In this document: piece by piece, positions 33,494 through 41,312 of the stretch | Position numbering within the stretch: position 1 is the stretch's first letter | Layout of the letters: each line of letters opens with the position of its first letter | Assembly: GCA_902806205.1 (NCBI GenBank) | Contig: CADCVR010000081.1 | Location: 1 to 51,657 of the forward strand | Length of the DNA stretch: 51,657 bases | Reading direction: 5' to 3' | DNA from: an uncultured Solirubrobacteraceae bacterium | GTDB lineage: Bacteria; Actinomycetota; Thermoleophilia; Solirubrobacterales; Solirubrobacteraceae | Notes under the pieces: model-generated | The model's database searches: none | What the model was told of the DNA's origin: nothing | Seen by the model: the letters and a program-made list of their open reading frames with translations, nothing else | Position numbers and translations under genes: made by a program

Positions 33494-33730
33494 ATGCCAC
33501 GAGCAGACGAACTCAAAGCGCGGATCGAGGCCTCGCTGCCCGGTGCGACCGCGGAGGTCGAGGACTGGACGGGAGGCGGAGACCACTTCCGCGCCACCGT
33601 CTCCGCGCCCCAGTTCGCGGGCTTGTCGCGCATCGCCCAGCACCGCCTGGTCTACGGCGTCTTCGGCGCCGAGATCGGCGGCCCGATCCACGCCCTCGCC
33701 CTCACCACCAAAGAGTCTGTCGACGGTTAG
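33494..33730 (+). CDS. bolA: BolA-family protein
   Basis: 78 aa, close to the YrbA/IbaG-like small BolA proteins. Pattern: LKARIEASLPGATAEVEDWTGGGDHFRATV, then HRLVYGVFGAEIGGPIHALALTT (split here for length). BolA proteins pair with CGFS monothiol glutaredoxins through a shared [2Fe-2S] cluster; the next gene is such a glutaredoxin. The conserved His of GDHF and the His of IHALAL are present as candidate cluster ligands. The ATG at 33494 lies 9 bases after TACCCT. Confidence 0.9.
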   Translation: MPRADELKARIEASLPGATAEVEDWTGGGDHFRATVSAPQFAGLSRIAQHRLVYGVFGAEIGGPIHALALTTKESVDG

Positions 33731-33779
33731 CCGCGTCCGCGGATCCGTCAAGAGGCTCGTCAACCGCGGAGTGACTCCC

Positions 33780-34178
33780 ATGCCCGAGAACCCCATCAAA
33801 GACGCCATCGCCGGCGCCATCGCCGAGAACAAGACCATCCTCTTCCTGAAGGGCACGCCCGCCGCGCCCGCGTGCGGCTTCTCTGCACGCACCGTCGCCG
33901 TCCTGCAGGCGCTCGAGGCGCCGTTCGCGGCCGTCGACGTCCTCCCGGACCCCCGCATCCGCCAGGAGCTCAGCGCGATCTCCGACTGGCCGACGATTCC
34001 CCAGCTGTTCGTCGACGGCGAACTCGTCGGCGGCGCGGACATCGTCGCGGAGATGTACGAGACCGGCGAGCTTTCGACCGTCCTCGGCCTCGAGGCCCCG
34101 GACGACGCGCCGGTCGAGGCGCCCGCTGCGGAGGTCGAGCCGGCGGCTCCGCCGCTGCAGATCGAGAATCGCCTGTAA
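33780..34178 (+). CDS. Monothiol glutaredoxin (Grx4/CGFS type)
   Basis: 132 aa. The single-Cys active site ACGFS (Cys32) with KGTP upstream and WPTIPQLFVDGELVGGADIV downstream identifies the CGFS glutaredoxin family, which stores and passes [2Fe-2S] clusters using glutathione or another thiol. A C-terminal extension of about 30 residues rich in Ala/Pro/Glu is unusual. Actinobacteria of this kind often lack glutathione, so the thiol ligand may be mycothiol or another; this is inference. GGAG precedes the ATG at 33780. It sits 49 bases after bolA, probably in one operon. Confidence 0.92.
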   Translation: MPENPIKDAIAGAIAENKTILFLKGTPAAPACGFSARTVAVLQALEAPFAAVDVLPDPRIRQELSAISDWPTIPQLFVDGELVGGADIVAEMYETGELSTVLGLEAPDDAPVEAPAAEVEPAAPPLQIENRL

Positions 34179-34232
34179 GAACCTGTCTCGAAAAGGCGCG
34201 GCGCCTCATTCCGCAACAGGTTCTAAGAGGCG
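34170..34232. repeat. Concentric palindrome, likely bidirectional terminator
   Basis: Outer arms CGCCTGTAAGAACCTGT (34170-34186) and its near-complement (34216-34232) match at 14 of 17 positions. AGGCGC-G-GCGCCT (34194-34206) sits at the same centre. It spans the stop of the glutaredoxin gene and the gap to the convergent S55-like gene. It is unrelated in sequence to the 170-base repeats. Confidence 0.6.
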
Positions 34233-34244
34233 TCGAAGACCGCG

Positions 34245-36026
34245 CTACCGCACGACGATGGACAGCGCGGTCTTGCCGCTGAGCCGCAGCTCGGGGTCGC
34301 GGTAGACCTCGCGGTTGCGCTGCGCCATCCCCTCCGCGCCGTCGATGCGCTCGTCCTCGGCTTGAACCTGCCCGGGCAGCAGGAACGCGCCGCTCACGCC
34401 GTCGTAGCGATGGATGCTCGCGACGTTGGCCCGGAGTGCGTTGAGTGTCCGTGGACCGGCTTCGCCTTCGGGGTCCTCCTCTCCCTCTTCGAGCAGCGCC
34501 CCGAGGTCGAGGACCGTCGCGAGCGCGTCCTGCCCGCCGTCGGAGACGTCGGCGCTGGTGCCCGTGAACAGGAGCGTGCGCCGCCCGCGCGGCATGCCGA
34601 GGGGCACCTTCAGGCGCACGGTCCGGGTGAGCTTCTCGCCGTCGACGCGGCGCACCTCGAGCTTGGTCGTGATGCGGCTCCCGCGTCGCGCGCTGGCCGG
34701 CCCGCTCGCGGAGAGCAGGAACCCCTGGCGCAGGTCGCGGCGCAGGCGCAGGTAGACCTCGACCCCGGACACGCGCAGCGGCCCGAACTTGTAGGCGTCG
34801 AGCTGCCGGACCATCTCGGTGAAGTCCGCGACCAGCGGTCCCCCGACCAGGCCCTCGACTCCGCCGCCCCCGCCGACGTAGGTGTTGCAGAAGCGCAGCG
34901 GCCGCCCCGGCGACTCCAGCAGGCCGATCTTCGCGCACATCTCCGAGCTCTGGCGAGCGGGTGCGCCTTGCAGCGCGCTGTAAGCCATCTGGGCGAGGGC
35001 CACCCCACCGACCTGCGTCAGCGGCGAGCTGCCGACGGGCAGCCCCACCCGCGTCTCGTCGGCGATCTGCACGTTGGCGACCTGCTCCTTCTTCCGGTCG
35101 ACGTCGAGCGCGACGATCTTCATCGGGTAGCTCGGCGGGCCCGGCCCGAGGCGGCCCGCGACGGCGCTGATGCCGTCGGAGGTGAGCGTCCCGATCGTGC
35201 GACCGGGTGCGGCGTACTTGTACGTCGAGGTCTCGGCCGTCCCGAGCGGGTTGTTGACGACGGTGTAGACGTAGGCGTCCTGGAGGAAGAGTGAGCGCCG
35301 GCCGGCCGAGTCGAGCGGGTGACCGAACGCCCACAGCCGGTCTCCGTCGACGTAGCTGACCGTTCCGACGGCGGCAGAGGTGATGTCGCCGCTGGAGAGG
35401 CCGACCGCCATCGCGGAGCCCGGGACCATGGGGGCGGCGGGGAACGCGGCGCCGGAGGGTGGCGCGGGCGTCGCGTAGACCACGCGCTTGACCCGGCGCG
35501 CCGCGGACTGCACCGCCGAGGCCACGCGCGGCGAGAGCCCGCCGAAGCTCATCGGCTCGGAGATCGGGCGGGCCCGCGCGACGAGATCAGGGCGACTGCG
35601 CGCGCTCACGGGCACGTCGACGGGCTCACCCAGCACGGACTCGATCGGCGTGGCCAGTGCGGTCTTGCCGCCGAACTCGCCGATGCCCTCGGAGATCGCG
35701 CCCGCGATGCGCGGGGTGCCGTCGGCGCCCGGGCAGCGGATCGGCGAGCCGGAGAAGCCCGGGCCGATGCCGGTCCGGTCGATCGCCGGGCCCTCCGCGC
35801 GGAAGAGGATGTACGGCGCCCGGGCGGCGGCGTCGCCGACGATGATGTCGATGACCTCGACGTCGAACGTGCTGACCGCGACCCCCCGGACGACCGAGGC
35901 GCCCTGACAGCGCATGCCCGCGCGGACCTCGGACAGCGGCATGATCGGCTCCCCCGCGCGAGCGGCGCCGGGTGCGCCCGCGAGGAGCAGGAGAGCAAGC
36001 GCGACAGGGCGGCGGATGGGGAGCAC
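34245..36026 (-). CDS. SpoIVB/S55-like secreted serine peptidase
   Basis: 593 aa with a Sec signal peptide (VALALLLLAGAPGAARA). An S55-type site is visible: GIGPGFSGSPI (Ser92/Ser94) and GDRLWAFGHPLD (His236), with GRTIGTLTSDGISAVAGRLG between later strands. In Bacillus SpoIVB the His precedes the Ser; here the Ser comes first, so the core looks rearranged, as I recall for S55 proteins of non-sporulating bacteria. The C-terminal 250 residues are beta-rich (LRVSGVEVYLRLRRDL, RGSRITTKLEVRRVDGEK). The GTG at 36026 lies 8 bases after TACCGT. Target unknown; sporulation is not implied. Confidence 0.72.
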   Translation of the reverse strand: MLPIRRPVALALLLLAGAPGAARAGEPIMPLSEVRAGMRCQGASVVRGVAVSTFDVEVIDIIVGDAAARAPYILFRAEGPAIDRTGIGPGFSGSPIRCPGADGTPRIAGAISEGIGEFGGKTALATPIESVLGEPVDVPVSARSRPDLVARARPISEPMSFGGLSPRVASAVQSAARRVKRVVYATPAPPSGAAFPAAPMVPGSAMAVGLSSGDITSAAVGTVSYVDGDRLWAFGHPLDSAGRRSLFLQDAYVYTVVNNPLGTAETSTYKYAAPGRTIGTLTSDGISAVAGRLGPGPPSYPMKIVALDVDRKKEQVANVQIADETRVGLPVGSSPLTQVGGVALAQMAYSALQGAPARQSSEMCAKIGLLESPGRPLRFCNTYVGGGGGVEGLVGGPLVADFTEMVRQLDAYKFGPLRVSGVEVYLRLRRDLRQGFLLSASGPASARRGSRITTKLEVRRVDGEKLTRTVRLKVPLGMPRGRRTLLFTGTSADVSDGGQDALATVLDLGALLEEGEEDPEGEAGPRTLNALRANVASIHRYDGVSGAFLLPGQVQAEDERIDGAEGMAQRNREVYRDPELRLSGKTALSIVVR

Positions 36027-36080
36027 AGCGGCGCACGGTAGACCATGCTCGGACGCCCCGCGCCCCTAGGATTCGCCGGG

Positions 36081-37124
36081 ATGCATGCGCCGCGCGCCAT
36101 GTTCTCCGCCGTTCACTGGAGCGGCGACCGGCTCGGGCTGCTCGACCAGACGCTGCTGCCCCACCGGGAGGCGTGGATGGACTGCGCGAGCGCCCAGGAC
36201 GTCGGGGCCGCCATCGGCCGGCTGGCCGTCCGCGGCGCGCCGAACATCGGCATCGCCGCGGGCTACGGGGTCGCGCTCGAAGTGCGAACCGCTCCGTCGG
36301 GCTGGGAGCCCGGGGTCGCCGCGCTGCGCGCGGCGCGGCCGACCGCGGTGAACCTCGCGTGGGCCGTGGACCGCGTCGTCGCCGCGACACGTGCCGCCCA
36401 GGCCGCCCACGGCCCCGCCGCGGGACCCCCCGCGGCGCCGGGCGCCGCCGAGGCGCTGCACGCCGCCGAGAACGCCGCGAGCGAGCGCGTCGCCGCGGCC
36501 GGCGCTGATCTCCTGGCCGAGTACGGCGCCCGGCGCGTGCTCACCCACTGCAACACGGGAGTCCTGGCCTGCGCCTCGGGCGGCTCCGCGCTCGGCTGCG
36601 CGATCACCCACGCGCGCGCCACCCCGGGCGCCTCGGTGCTTGCCTGCGAGACCCGGCCGCTGCTCCAGGGCGCGCGCCTGACCGTCTGGGAGCTCGAACG
36701 GGCCCGCGTCGATCACGCGCTGCTGGCCGACGGTGCAGCCGCCGGGCTCATCGCACGCGGCGAGATCGACGCGGTCATCGTCGGCTGCGACCGCGTGGCG
36801 GCCAACGGCGACGTCGCCAACAAGGTGGGCACCTACGCCCACGCGCTCGCCGCCCGGGCCGCGAACATCCCGTTCCTCGTCGCCGGTCCCGTGTCCTCGA
36901 TCGACCCAGCCCTGGCCCGCGGCGCGGCCATCGAGATCGAGGAGCGCGACGCCGACGAGGTGCGGCGGGCGCCCGGGGGCGAACTGCTCACGCTCGCGAC
37001 GACCCCGGTCCGCAACCCGGCCTTCGACGTCACCCCCGCCGGGCTCATCGCTGCACTGGTGACCGAGCGCGGCGTCGCTCGCCCCGTCGACCGTGCGTCG
37101 GTCGCGGCACTGCTGGGACCGTAG
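36081..37124 (+). CDS. mtnA: Methylthioribose-1-phosphate isomerase-like protein
   Basis: 347 aa of the MtnA/eIF2B-alpha fold: VRGAPNIGIAAGYGVAL, THCNTGVLACASGGSALG with the active-site Cys, and DAVIVGCDRVAANGDVANKVGTY with the catalytic Asp. Acts in methionine salvage. The motifs drift from the norm (RGAPAIG, NTGALATAGYGTALG, VGADRIAANGD), so a related sugar-phosphate isomerase (such as 5-deoxyribose-1-phosphate isomerase) is possible. Residues 112-140 are an Ala/Pro-rich insertion. TAGGAT lies 8 bases before the ATG. The gene is divergent from the S55-like gene with 54 bases between starts. No other salvage genes are nearby. Confidence 0.82.
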   Translation: MHAPRAMFSAVHWSGDRLGLLDQTLLPHREAWMDCASAQDVGAAIGRLAVRGAPNIGIAAGYGVALEVRTAPSGWEPGVAALRAARPTAVNLAWAVDRVVAATRAAQAAHGPAAGPPAAPGAAEALHAAENAASERVAAAGADLLAEYGARRVLTHCNTGVLACASGGSALGCAITHARATPGASVLACETRPLLQGARLTVWELERARVDHALLADGAAAGLIARGEIDAVIVGCDRVAANGDVANKVGTYAHALAARAANIPFLVAGPVSSIDPALARGAAIEIEERDADEVRRAPGGELLTLATTPVRNPAFDVTPAGLIAALVTERGVARPVDRASVAALLGP

Positions 37125-37234
37125 GTGCCGCGCCGCCGGTCGGCTCGTCCATGGCCCGCGGCGAGGGCGACCCCTGCGGTTTGGTCGACCCGGGCCCGGG
37201 AACTCATGCACCAACCACGATCTCTGGAGAAGAC

Positions 37235-37864
37235 ATGGCAATGCGCAGCAACGACGACAAGGGTGTGTCGCTCGCCCGTGGCCCCGCCCTCGTGCTCGGT
37301 TCCATCCTGCTGGCCTTCGGCCTGCTTGCGTTCCTGGCCGACGGCACCTCGCCGACCGACGGCTTCCCCGACGGTACGATCAGGGGAGCGGAGACTTTCC
37401 TGGGGATCGGGGTCAACGACTGGACCGCGTTCTTCACCGCGACGGCCGGCGGCCTGCTGCTCTTCGGGGCGGCGCAGCACCTGCTGGCCAAGACGATGTC
37501 GCTCGTGGTCGGGCTCGCCCTGGGCGCCTGCTCGGTGATCGCGCTCGTCGACGGCGACGACGTCCTCGGCCTGGCCGCGGCCAACGGCTGGACGAAGCTC
37601 GGATGGGGCATCGCGGCGGCGATCCTGCTGGTCAACGTGCTTCTGCCCCGCAAGGGCGGCAACGACGATCGCGGCGGCCAGGAGCCCAGGGGCCCCAAGC
37701 GCAGCCGCCCCAAGCTCAGCCGCCCCGAGCGCAGCCGCCCCGAGCCCAGCCGCCCCGAGCCCAGCGAGCGTCGTGAGCCGAAGCGCGGAGCCAAGCGCGG
37801 AGCCGGCGGCGGGTCCCGCCGGGGGAACCCGCTCCCCCCCGGGACCGTGATGCCACGCGAGTAG
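37235..37864 (+). CDS. Four-span membrane protein with Ser-Arg-Pro repeat tail
   Basis: 209 aa, not recognised. Four hydrophobic segments (about 16-36, 67-83, 88-104 and 121-135) make the first two thirds; the segment SPTDGFPDGTIRGAETFLGI between spans 1 and 2 is probably extracytoplasmic, as in DUF4383-like proteins. The last 70 residues are very basic and Pro-rich with four pentapeptide repeats of form xSRP[E/K]. GGAGA precedes the ATG at 37235 by five bases. The tail may bind nucleic acid or cell-wall polymers, but that is a guess. Confidence 0.6.
   Translation: MAMRSNDDKGVSLARGPALVLGSILLAFGLLAFLADGTSPTDGFPDGTIRGAETFLGIGVNDWTAFFTATAGGLLLFGAAQHLLAKTMSLVVGLALGACSVIALVDGDDVLGLAAANGWTKLGWGIAAAILLVNVLLPRKGGNDDRGGQEPRGPKRSRPKLSRPERSRPEPSRPEPSERREPKRGAKRGAGGGSRRGNPLPPGTVMPRE
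37700..37759 (+). repeat. 15-base in-frame tandem repeat
   Basis: Four copies of a 15-base unit of form CNCAGCCGCCCCNAG, encoding xSRP[E/K]. A likely site of copy-number slippage that would lengthen or shorten the tail without a frameshift. Confidence 0.85.
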
Positions 37865-37869
37865 GGGCC

Positions 37870-37896
37870 CGTCCTGGGCGGCCCGCGCTCAGGACG
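37870..37896 (+). terminator. Terminator-like hairpin
   Basis: CGTCCTG (37870-37876) with CAGGACG (37890-37896), immediately after the stop of the membrane-protein gene. Confidence 0.5.
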
Positions 37897-37999
37897 CCCG
37901 GAGCCGGAGGGAGGGCCGCCACGCGTCGATGGTGCAATCGCACCGCGACGTCTCGGCGCGCTCTTTTCCCGCCGAACAGCCGCAATACGAAATCACCAT

Positions 38000-39064
38000 C
38001 TAGACGATGCGCGACAGGAGCGCCTCGGCCTGCCGCAGTCCCGCGCCCGTCGCCCGCAGCGCCAGGGGCTGGCGGGCGCCGGCGGACCGCCCGAGCTCGG
38101 GCTCGCGGTCGTGGTACCAGGCGATGGTCTGCTCCAGGCACTCCTCGTGCGGCCCGGGTGACCAGCCGAGCCGGTGCTTGGCCTTCGTCGAGCGGTACGC
38201 CCAGCGCAGCGCCATGCTCTTCAGCTCGATCTCGTGGATGCCAGGGACGCCCGGCAACGGGGAGAGCACGCGGGCCAGCGCGATCGCCGCCGGCAGCGGG
38301 AGCTTCACCGCGGGCGGCTCGACGCCGCTGATGCGCCCGAGGTCGGCGAAGAGCCGGTCGAGCGTGAAGTTGCGATTGCCGAGCAGGTAGCGCTCGCCCA
38401 CCTCACCGCGCTCGTCGGCGAGGAGATGGCCTGCGGCGACGTCTTCGACCGCGATGACGTTGACGGTGCCATCCACGTAGGCGGGGATCTCGCGGCGCAG
38501 GAAGCGCCGCACGATCTCCGTCGACGATCGGTGGACGTCTCCCCGCCCGAAGACGTAGGTCGGGTTGACGATGACCACGGGCAGGCCGTGTGCTGCGAGC
38601 CGCAGCGCCTCCCCTTCGGCCTCGTGCATCGCGTCGACGTAGGGCAGTCCGAAGCGCCCGGCGCGGAAGTGCTGGCTCTCGTCGGCGGTCCTGCTCGTGC
38701 CCGAGGCGGGACCGACGGCGGCGAAGGACGAGGTGTGCACGACGCGCTGCACCCCGGCGACGAGGGCTTCCTCGAACAGGATCCGCGCGCCCTGGACGTT
38801 GACCCGGAAATGCGCGTCCGCACTCGCGCGCAGCGAGGTCAGTCCCGCGCAGTGGAACAGCCTGTCGACGCCGACCAGCGCCCGGCGGACCTGACGGCGG
38901 TCGAGCAGGTCGCACGTCACCTGCTCTGCGTCGAGTCCCTCGAGGTTCTCCAAGCGCGAGCGGGCGCGAACGGTCACCCGAACGCGATCGCCGCGCTCGA
39001 GCAGCGCGCGGGTGACGTGCGACCCGATGAACCCGGAACCGCCGGTGACGAGGGTGACGGCCAC
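38000..39064 (-). CDS. NAD(P)-dependent epimerase/reductase-like protein lacking the catalytic Lys
   Basis: 354 aa extended SDR, close to the HpnA/dihydroflavonol-reductase group. The cofactor motif VTGGSGFIGSH (6-16) and the active-site Ser region (VVHTSSFAAVG) are present. The YxxxK motif reads Y142-V-D-A-M146, so the catalytic Lys is replaced by Met, followed by HEAE where YEAE is usual. VNPTYVFGRGD and the C-terminal RLGWSP region are family-typical. It may be catalytically altered or a binding protein. The GTG at 39064 is 50 bases from the divergent degV start. Confidence 0.8.
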   Translation of the reverse strand: MAVTLVTGGSGFIGSHVTRALLERGDRVRVTVRARSRLENLEGLDAEQVTCDLLDRRQVRRALVGVDRLFHCAGLTSLRASADAHFRVNVQGARILFEEALVAGVQRVVHTSSFAAVGPASGTSRTADESQHFRAGRFGLPYVDAMHEAEGEALRLAAHGLPVVIVNPTYVFGRGDVHRSSTEIVRRFLRREIPAYVDGTVNVIAVEDVAAGHLLADERGEVGERYLLGNRNFTLDRLFADLGRISGVEPPAVKLPLPAAIALARVLSPLPGVPGIHEIELKSMALRWAYRSTKAKHRLGWSPGPHEECLEQTIAWYHDREPELGRSAGARQPLALRATGAGLRQAEALLSRIV

Positions 39065-39114
39065 CGCTGCATCGTGCCACGGCGGCCCGGCGCACGCCAG
39101 GATAGGGTCGGCCG

Positions 39115-39978
39115 ATGGTCCCGGTCCGCATCGTCACCGACTCCACGCACTACCTGCCGAGCGAACTGGTCGCCGAGCACGACTTCGCCGTCGTCTCGCT
39201 CTACGTCAACGAGGGCGGCGCGACGTCCCGCGAAAGCGAGCTCACCGACCTCGACGCGTTCTACGATCGCCTGCGCGGCGCCCAGGACCTGCCGACCACC
39301 TCTCAGCCCTCCCTGGGTGACTTCCTGGAGGTCTACGAGCCGCTGCTGGCCGCGGGCCACGACATCGCGTCAGTCCACATCGCGGCCGGGATCTCCGGGA
39401 CGGCGGAGACCGCGCGCCAAGCCGCCGCCGAGGCGCGGGCCGCCCATCCCGGCCGCCGCGTGGAGGTCATCGACTCCGGGTCGACCGCCGGCGGGTTGGC
39501 GATGGTGGTCCTCAGCGCCCAGGCGGCTGCCAGGAGCGGCGGTGACCTCGACGCCGTCAGCGCCCGCGCCGGTGAGGCGCGCAGCGCAGCACGGACCTGG
39601 TTCGCCGTCGAGACGCTCGAGTACCTGCGCCGCGGCGGCCGGATAGGGGCCGCCCAGGCCCTGCTCGGCGGCGCGCTGAAGATCAAACCGATCCTGACCA
39701 TGCAGGGTGAGGTCCTCCCGGTCGAGCGGGTGCGCACCTCGGCCCGCGCGTTCGAGCGGCTCGTCGAGTACGCACGCGAGCTCAAGGAGACGGGGGCCGA
39801 CGCCTGGCTGGTCCAGCACATCCAGGCTCCGGAGCAGGCGGCCGCGCTCGAGGCGCGCGTGACCGAGCTCTTCGGCCACGGCCCCCTCTGCACCTCGGAG
39901 ATGGGCCCCGTCGTCGGCGCGCACATCGGGCCGGGGCTGCTCGGCGTGGGTGGCCTGCCGGCTCGCCTGCTGGCCTAG
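39115..39978 (+). CDS. DegV-family fatty-acid-binding protein
   Basis: 287 aa. DegV fold: IVTDSTHYLPSEL at the start, then LPTTSQPSLGDF with the TSQPS lipid-headgroup loop, IAAGISGTAETARQAA, and LRRGGRIGAAQALLGGALKIKPIL. In Firmicutes the homologous FakB proteins present fatty acids to the FakA kinase; no kinase gene is seen here. The C-terminal segment HIGPGLLGVG is also conserved. TAGGGT lies 6 bases before the ATG, giving a predicted leaderless start. Its stop codon is the first part of inverted-repeat copy C. Confidence 0.92.
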   Translation: MVPVRIVTDSTHYLPSELVAEHDFAVVSLYVNEGGATSRESELTDLDAFYDRLRGAQDLPTTSQPSLGDFLEVYEPLLAAGHDIASVHIAAGISGTAETARQAAAEARAAHPGRRVEVIDSGSTAGGLAMVVLSAQAAARSGGDLDAVSARAGEARSAARTWFAVETLEYLRRGGRIGAAQALLGGALKIKPILTMQGEVLPVERVRTSARAFERLVEYARELKETGADAWLVQHIQAPEQAAALEARVTELFGHGPLCTSEMGPVVGAHIGPGLLGVGGLPARLLA

Positions 39979-40147
39979 ATGATTGATTCCACGAGGTGGT
40001 CCCGTCGATCGACGGTTCGGGTGGATGGCTGACGCCGCACGATTTCCGCAGCCGATCCTTGTACGGATCGGCAAGGGATCGGGTGGTGTCAGGTGCCAGC
40101 CGAAACGTCGAGCGGGCGGCACCGAATCCGTGGAATCACTCATCTAG
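39975..40147. repeat. Long near-perfect inverted repeat, copy C
   Basis: Ends match at 18 of 19 positions: CTAGATGATTGATTCCACG (39975-39993) against the complement of 40129-40147. Pairing continues inwards with interruptions (GGTTCGGGTGG against GTTTCGGCTGG; CTGACGCC against CTGACACC). The exact centre is GCCGATCC-TTGTAC-GGATCGGC (40051-40072). The full 173 bases could form a cruciform or a single long RNA hairpin. It fills the gap after degV and before the cobW promoter, and shares a 20-base identity with copy B. Confidence 0.8.
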
Positions 40148-40255
40148 CACGGCGCCCCGCCCGGTCCGAGAAGCGCTGGGGAGGTCCGGAACGGCCGGTG
40201 CTGCGGTGACGCACTGCGGCTGGTGCTCTCGCGTGAACGGGCTAGGGTCTGAGGC

Positions 40256-41248
40256 ATGAGCGCCGCGACCGAAGAGACGCTTGCCCCCGAGGGCCCGATC
40301 CCGATCACGGTCGTCACCGGATTCCTCGGAGCGGGCAAGACGTCGCTGGTCAACCGTCTCGTCGCCGCGCGGGCGGGCGCCGAGCGCATCGGCGTCGTCG
40401 TCAACGAGGCAGGCGAGATCGGGCTCGACGGGAGTCTGCTCGGTGACACCAGCGACGACGTCGTCGAGATCGCCGACGGCTGCGTCTGCTGCACGAGCCA
40501 GGGCGAGCTGCTCGACGCGGTCACGCGGCTGCACCGCGCCGCGGGCAAGCTCGACCGCATCATCGTCGAGACGAGCGGCCTCGCCGATCCGGGGCCGGTC
40601 GTCGACGCGCTGGCAAGCGTCACGCACGTCCTGCGCCTGGACACGTTGGTCGCCGTGATCGACGCCGTCCACGCGCTCGATCAGCTCGACCGCCTCCAGA
40701 GCCCCGAGGCCCTCCAGCAGGTGCAGCTGGCGACCCACGTCGTCGTCAGCAAGAGCGACATCGCGGGCGACGACGCCGTCGAGGGCGTTCGCGCCAGGGT
40801 GCTGGCACTCAACCCCGGGGCACACGTCGTCGTCGCCACGCGCGGGGAGCTGGACCCGGAGCTCCTGCTGGACCACTTCGCCTTCGGCGCCGGAGCCGAT
40901 ACCGGCGACCACGACCACGAGCGCGACCACGACCACGGTCACAAGCACCTCGACGTGGAGATCTTCTCGCTCGAGCTCGAGGGCGAGCTCGACGCCGGGC
41001 GCTTCGAGGGCTGGCTCGGCAGCCTGATCTGGCTCAACGCGCCCGACCTGTACCGCGTCAAGGCGATCCTCGCACTGACGGGTCAGCCGCAGCGGCAGGT
41101 CGTGCACGGCGTCCAGACCTACGTCGAATCGTCCGTGGGGCGCGACTGGGAGCCCGACGAGCCGCGCAGGAGCCGGATCGTCGTCATCGGCAAGAACCTC
41201 GAGAGCGAGCGCTGGCGCGACGAGCTCGAGCGGTGCGTCGCCGGCTGA
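40256..41248 (+). CDS. CobW/COG0523-family metal GTPase
   Basis: 330 aa. Walker [10 protein letters not shown] (22-30), the metal-binding CVCC (76-79), ETSGLADPG (switch/Walker B region) and KSD in the guanine-specificity loop. A His/Asp-rich stretch ([14 protein letters not shown], about 220-233) is a likely metal store, followed by the CobW C-terminal domain. Such proteins deliver zinc or cobalt to client enzymes. A Zur-like box is present elsewhere in the window (50749) but not here, so zinc control is not shown. TAGGGT lies 7 bases before the ATG. Confidence 0.93.
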   Translation: MSAATEETLAPEGPIPITVVTGFLGAGKTSLVNRLVAARAGAERIGVVVNEAGEIGLDGSLLGDTSDDVVEIADGCVCCTSQGELLDAVTRLHRAAGKLDRIIVETSGLADPGPVVDALASVTHVLRLDTLVAVIDAVHALDQLDRLQSPEALQQVQLATHVVVSKSDIAGDDAVEGVRARVLALNPGAHVVVATRGELDPELLLDHFAFGAGADTGDHDHERDHDHGHKHLDVEIFSLELEGELDAGRFEGWLGSLIWLNAPDLYRVKAILALTGQPQRQVVHGVQTYVESSVGRDWEPDEPRRSRIVVIGKNLESERWRDELERCVAG

Positions 41249-41312
41249 CCGCCGGGCGTGCGGCGCGGGGTGCTCGGCCGGTCCCGCCGCTGCTAGGTTC
41301 GACTGAGCGCCC

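Noticed and set aside
34245-36026. Sporulation protein SpoIVB
   Set aside because: Only S55-like motifs are shared, in reversed order, and no other sporulation gene is nearby, so a sporulation role is not supported.
39975-40147. Insertion sequence or transposon remnant
   Set aside because: No transposase frame and no clear target-site duplication could be seen; the element is called a repeat of unknown origin instead.
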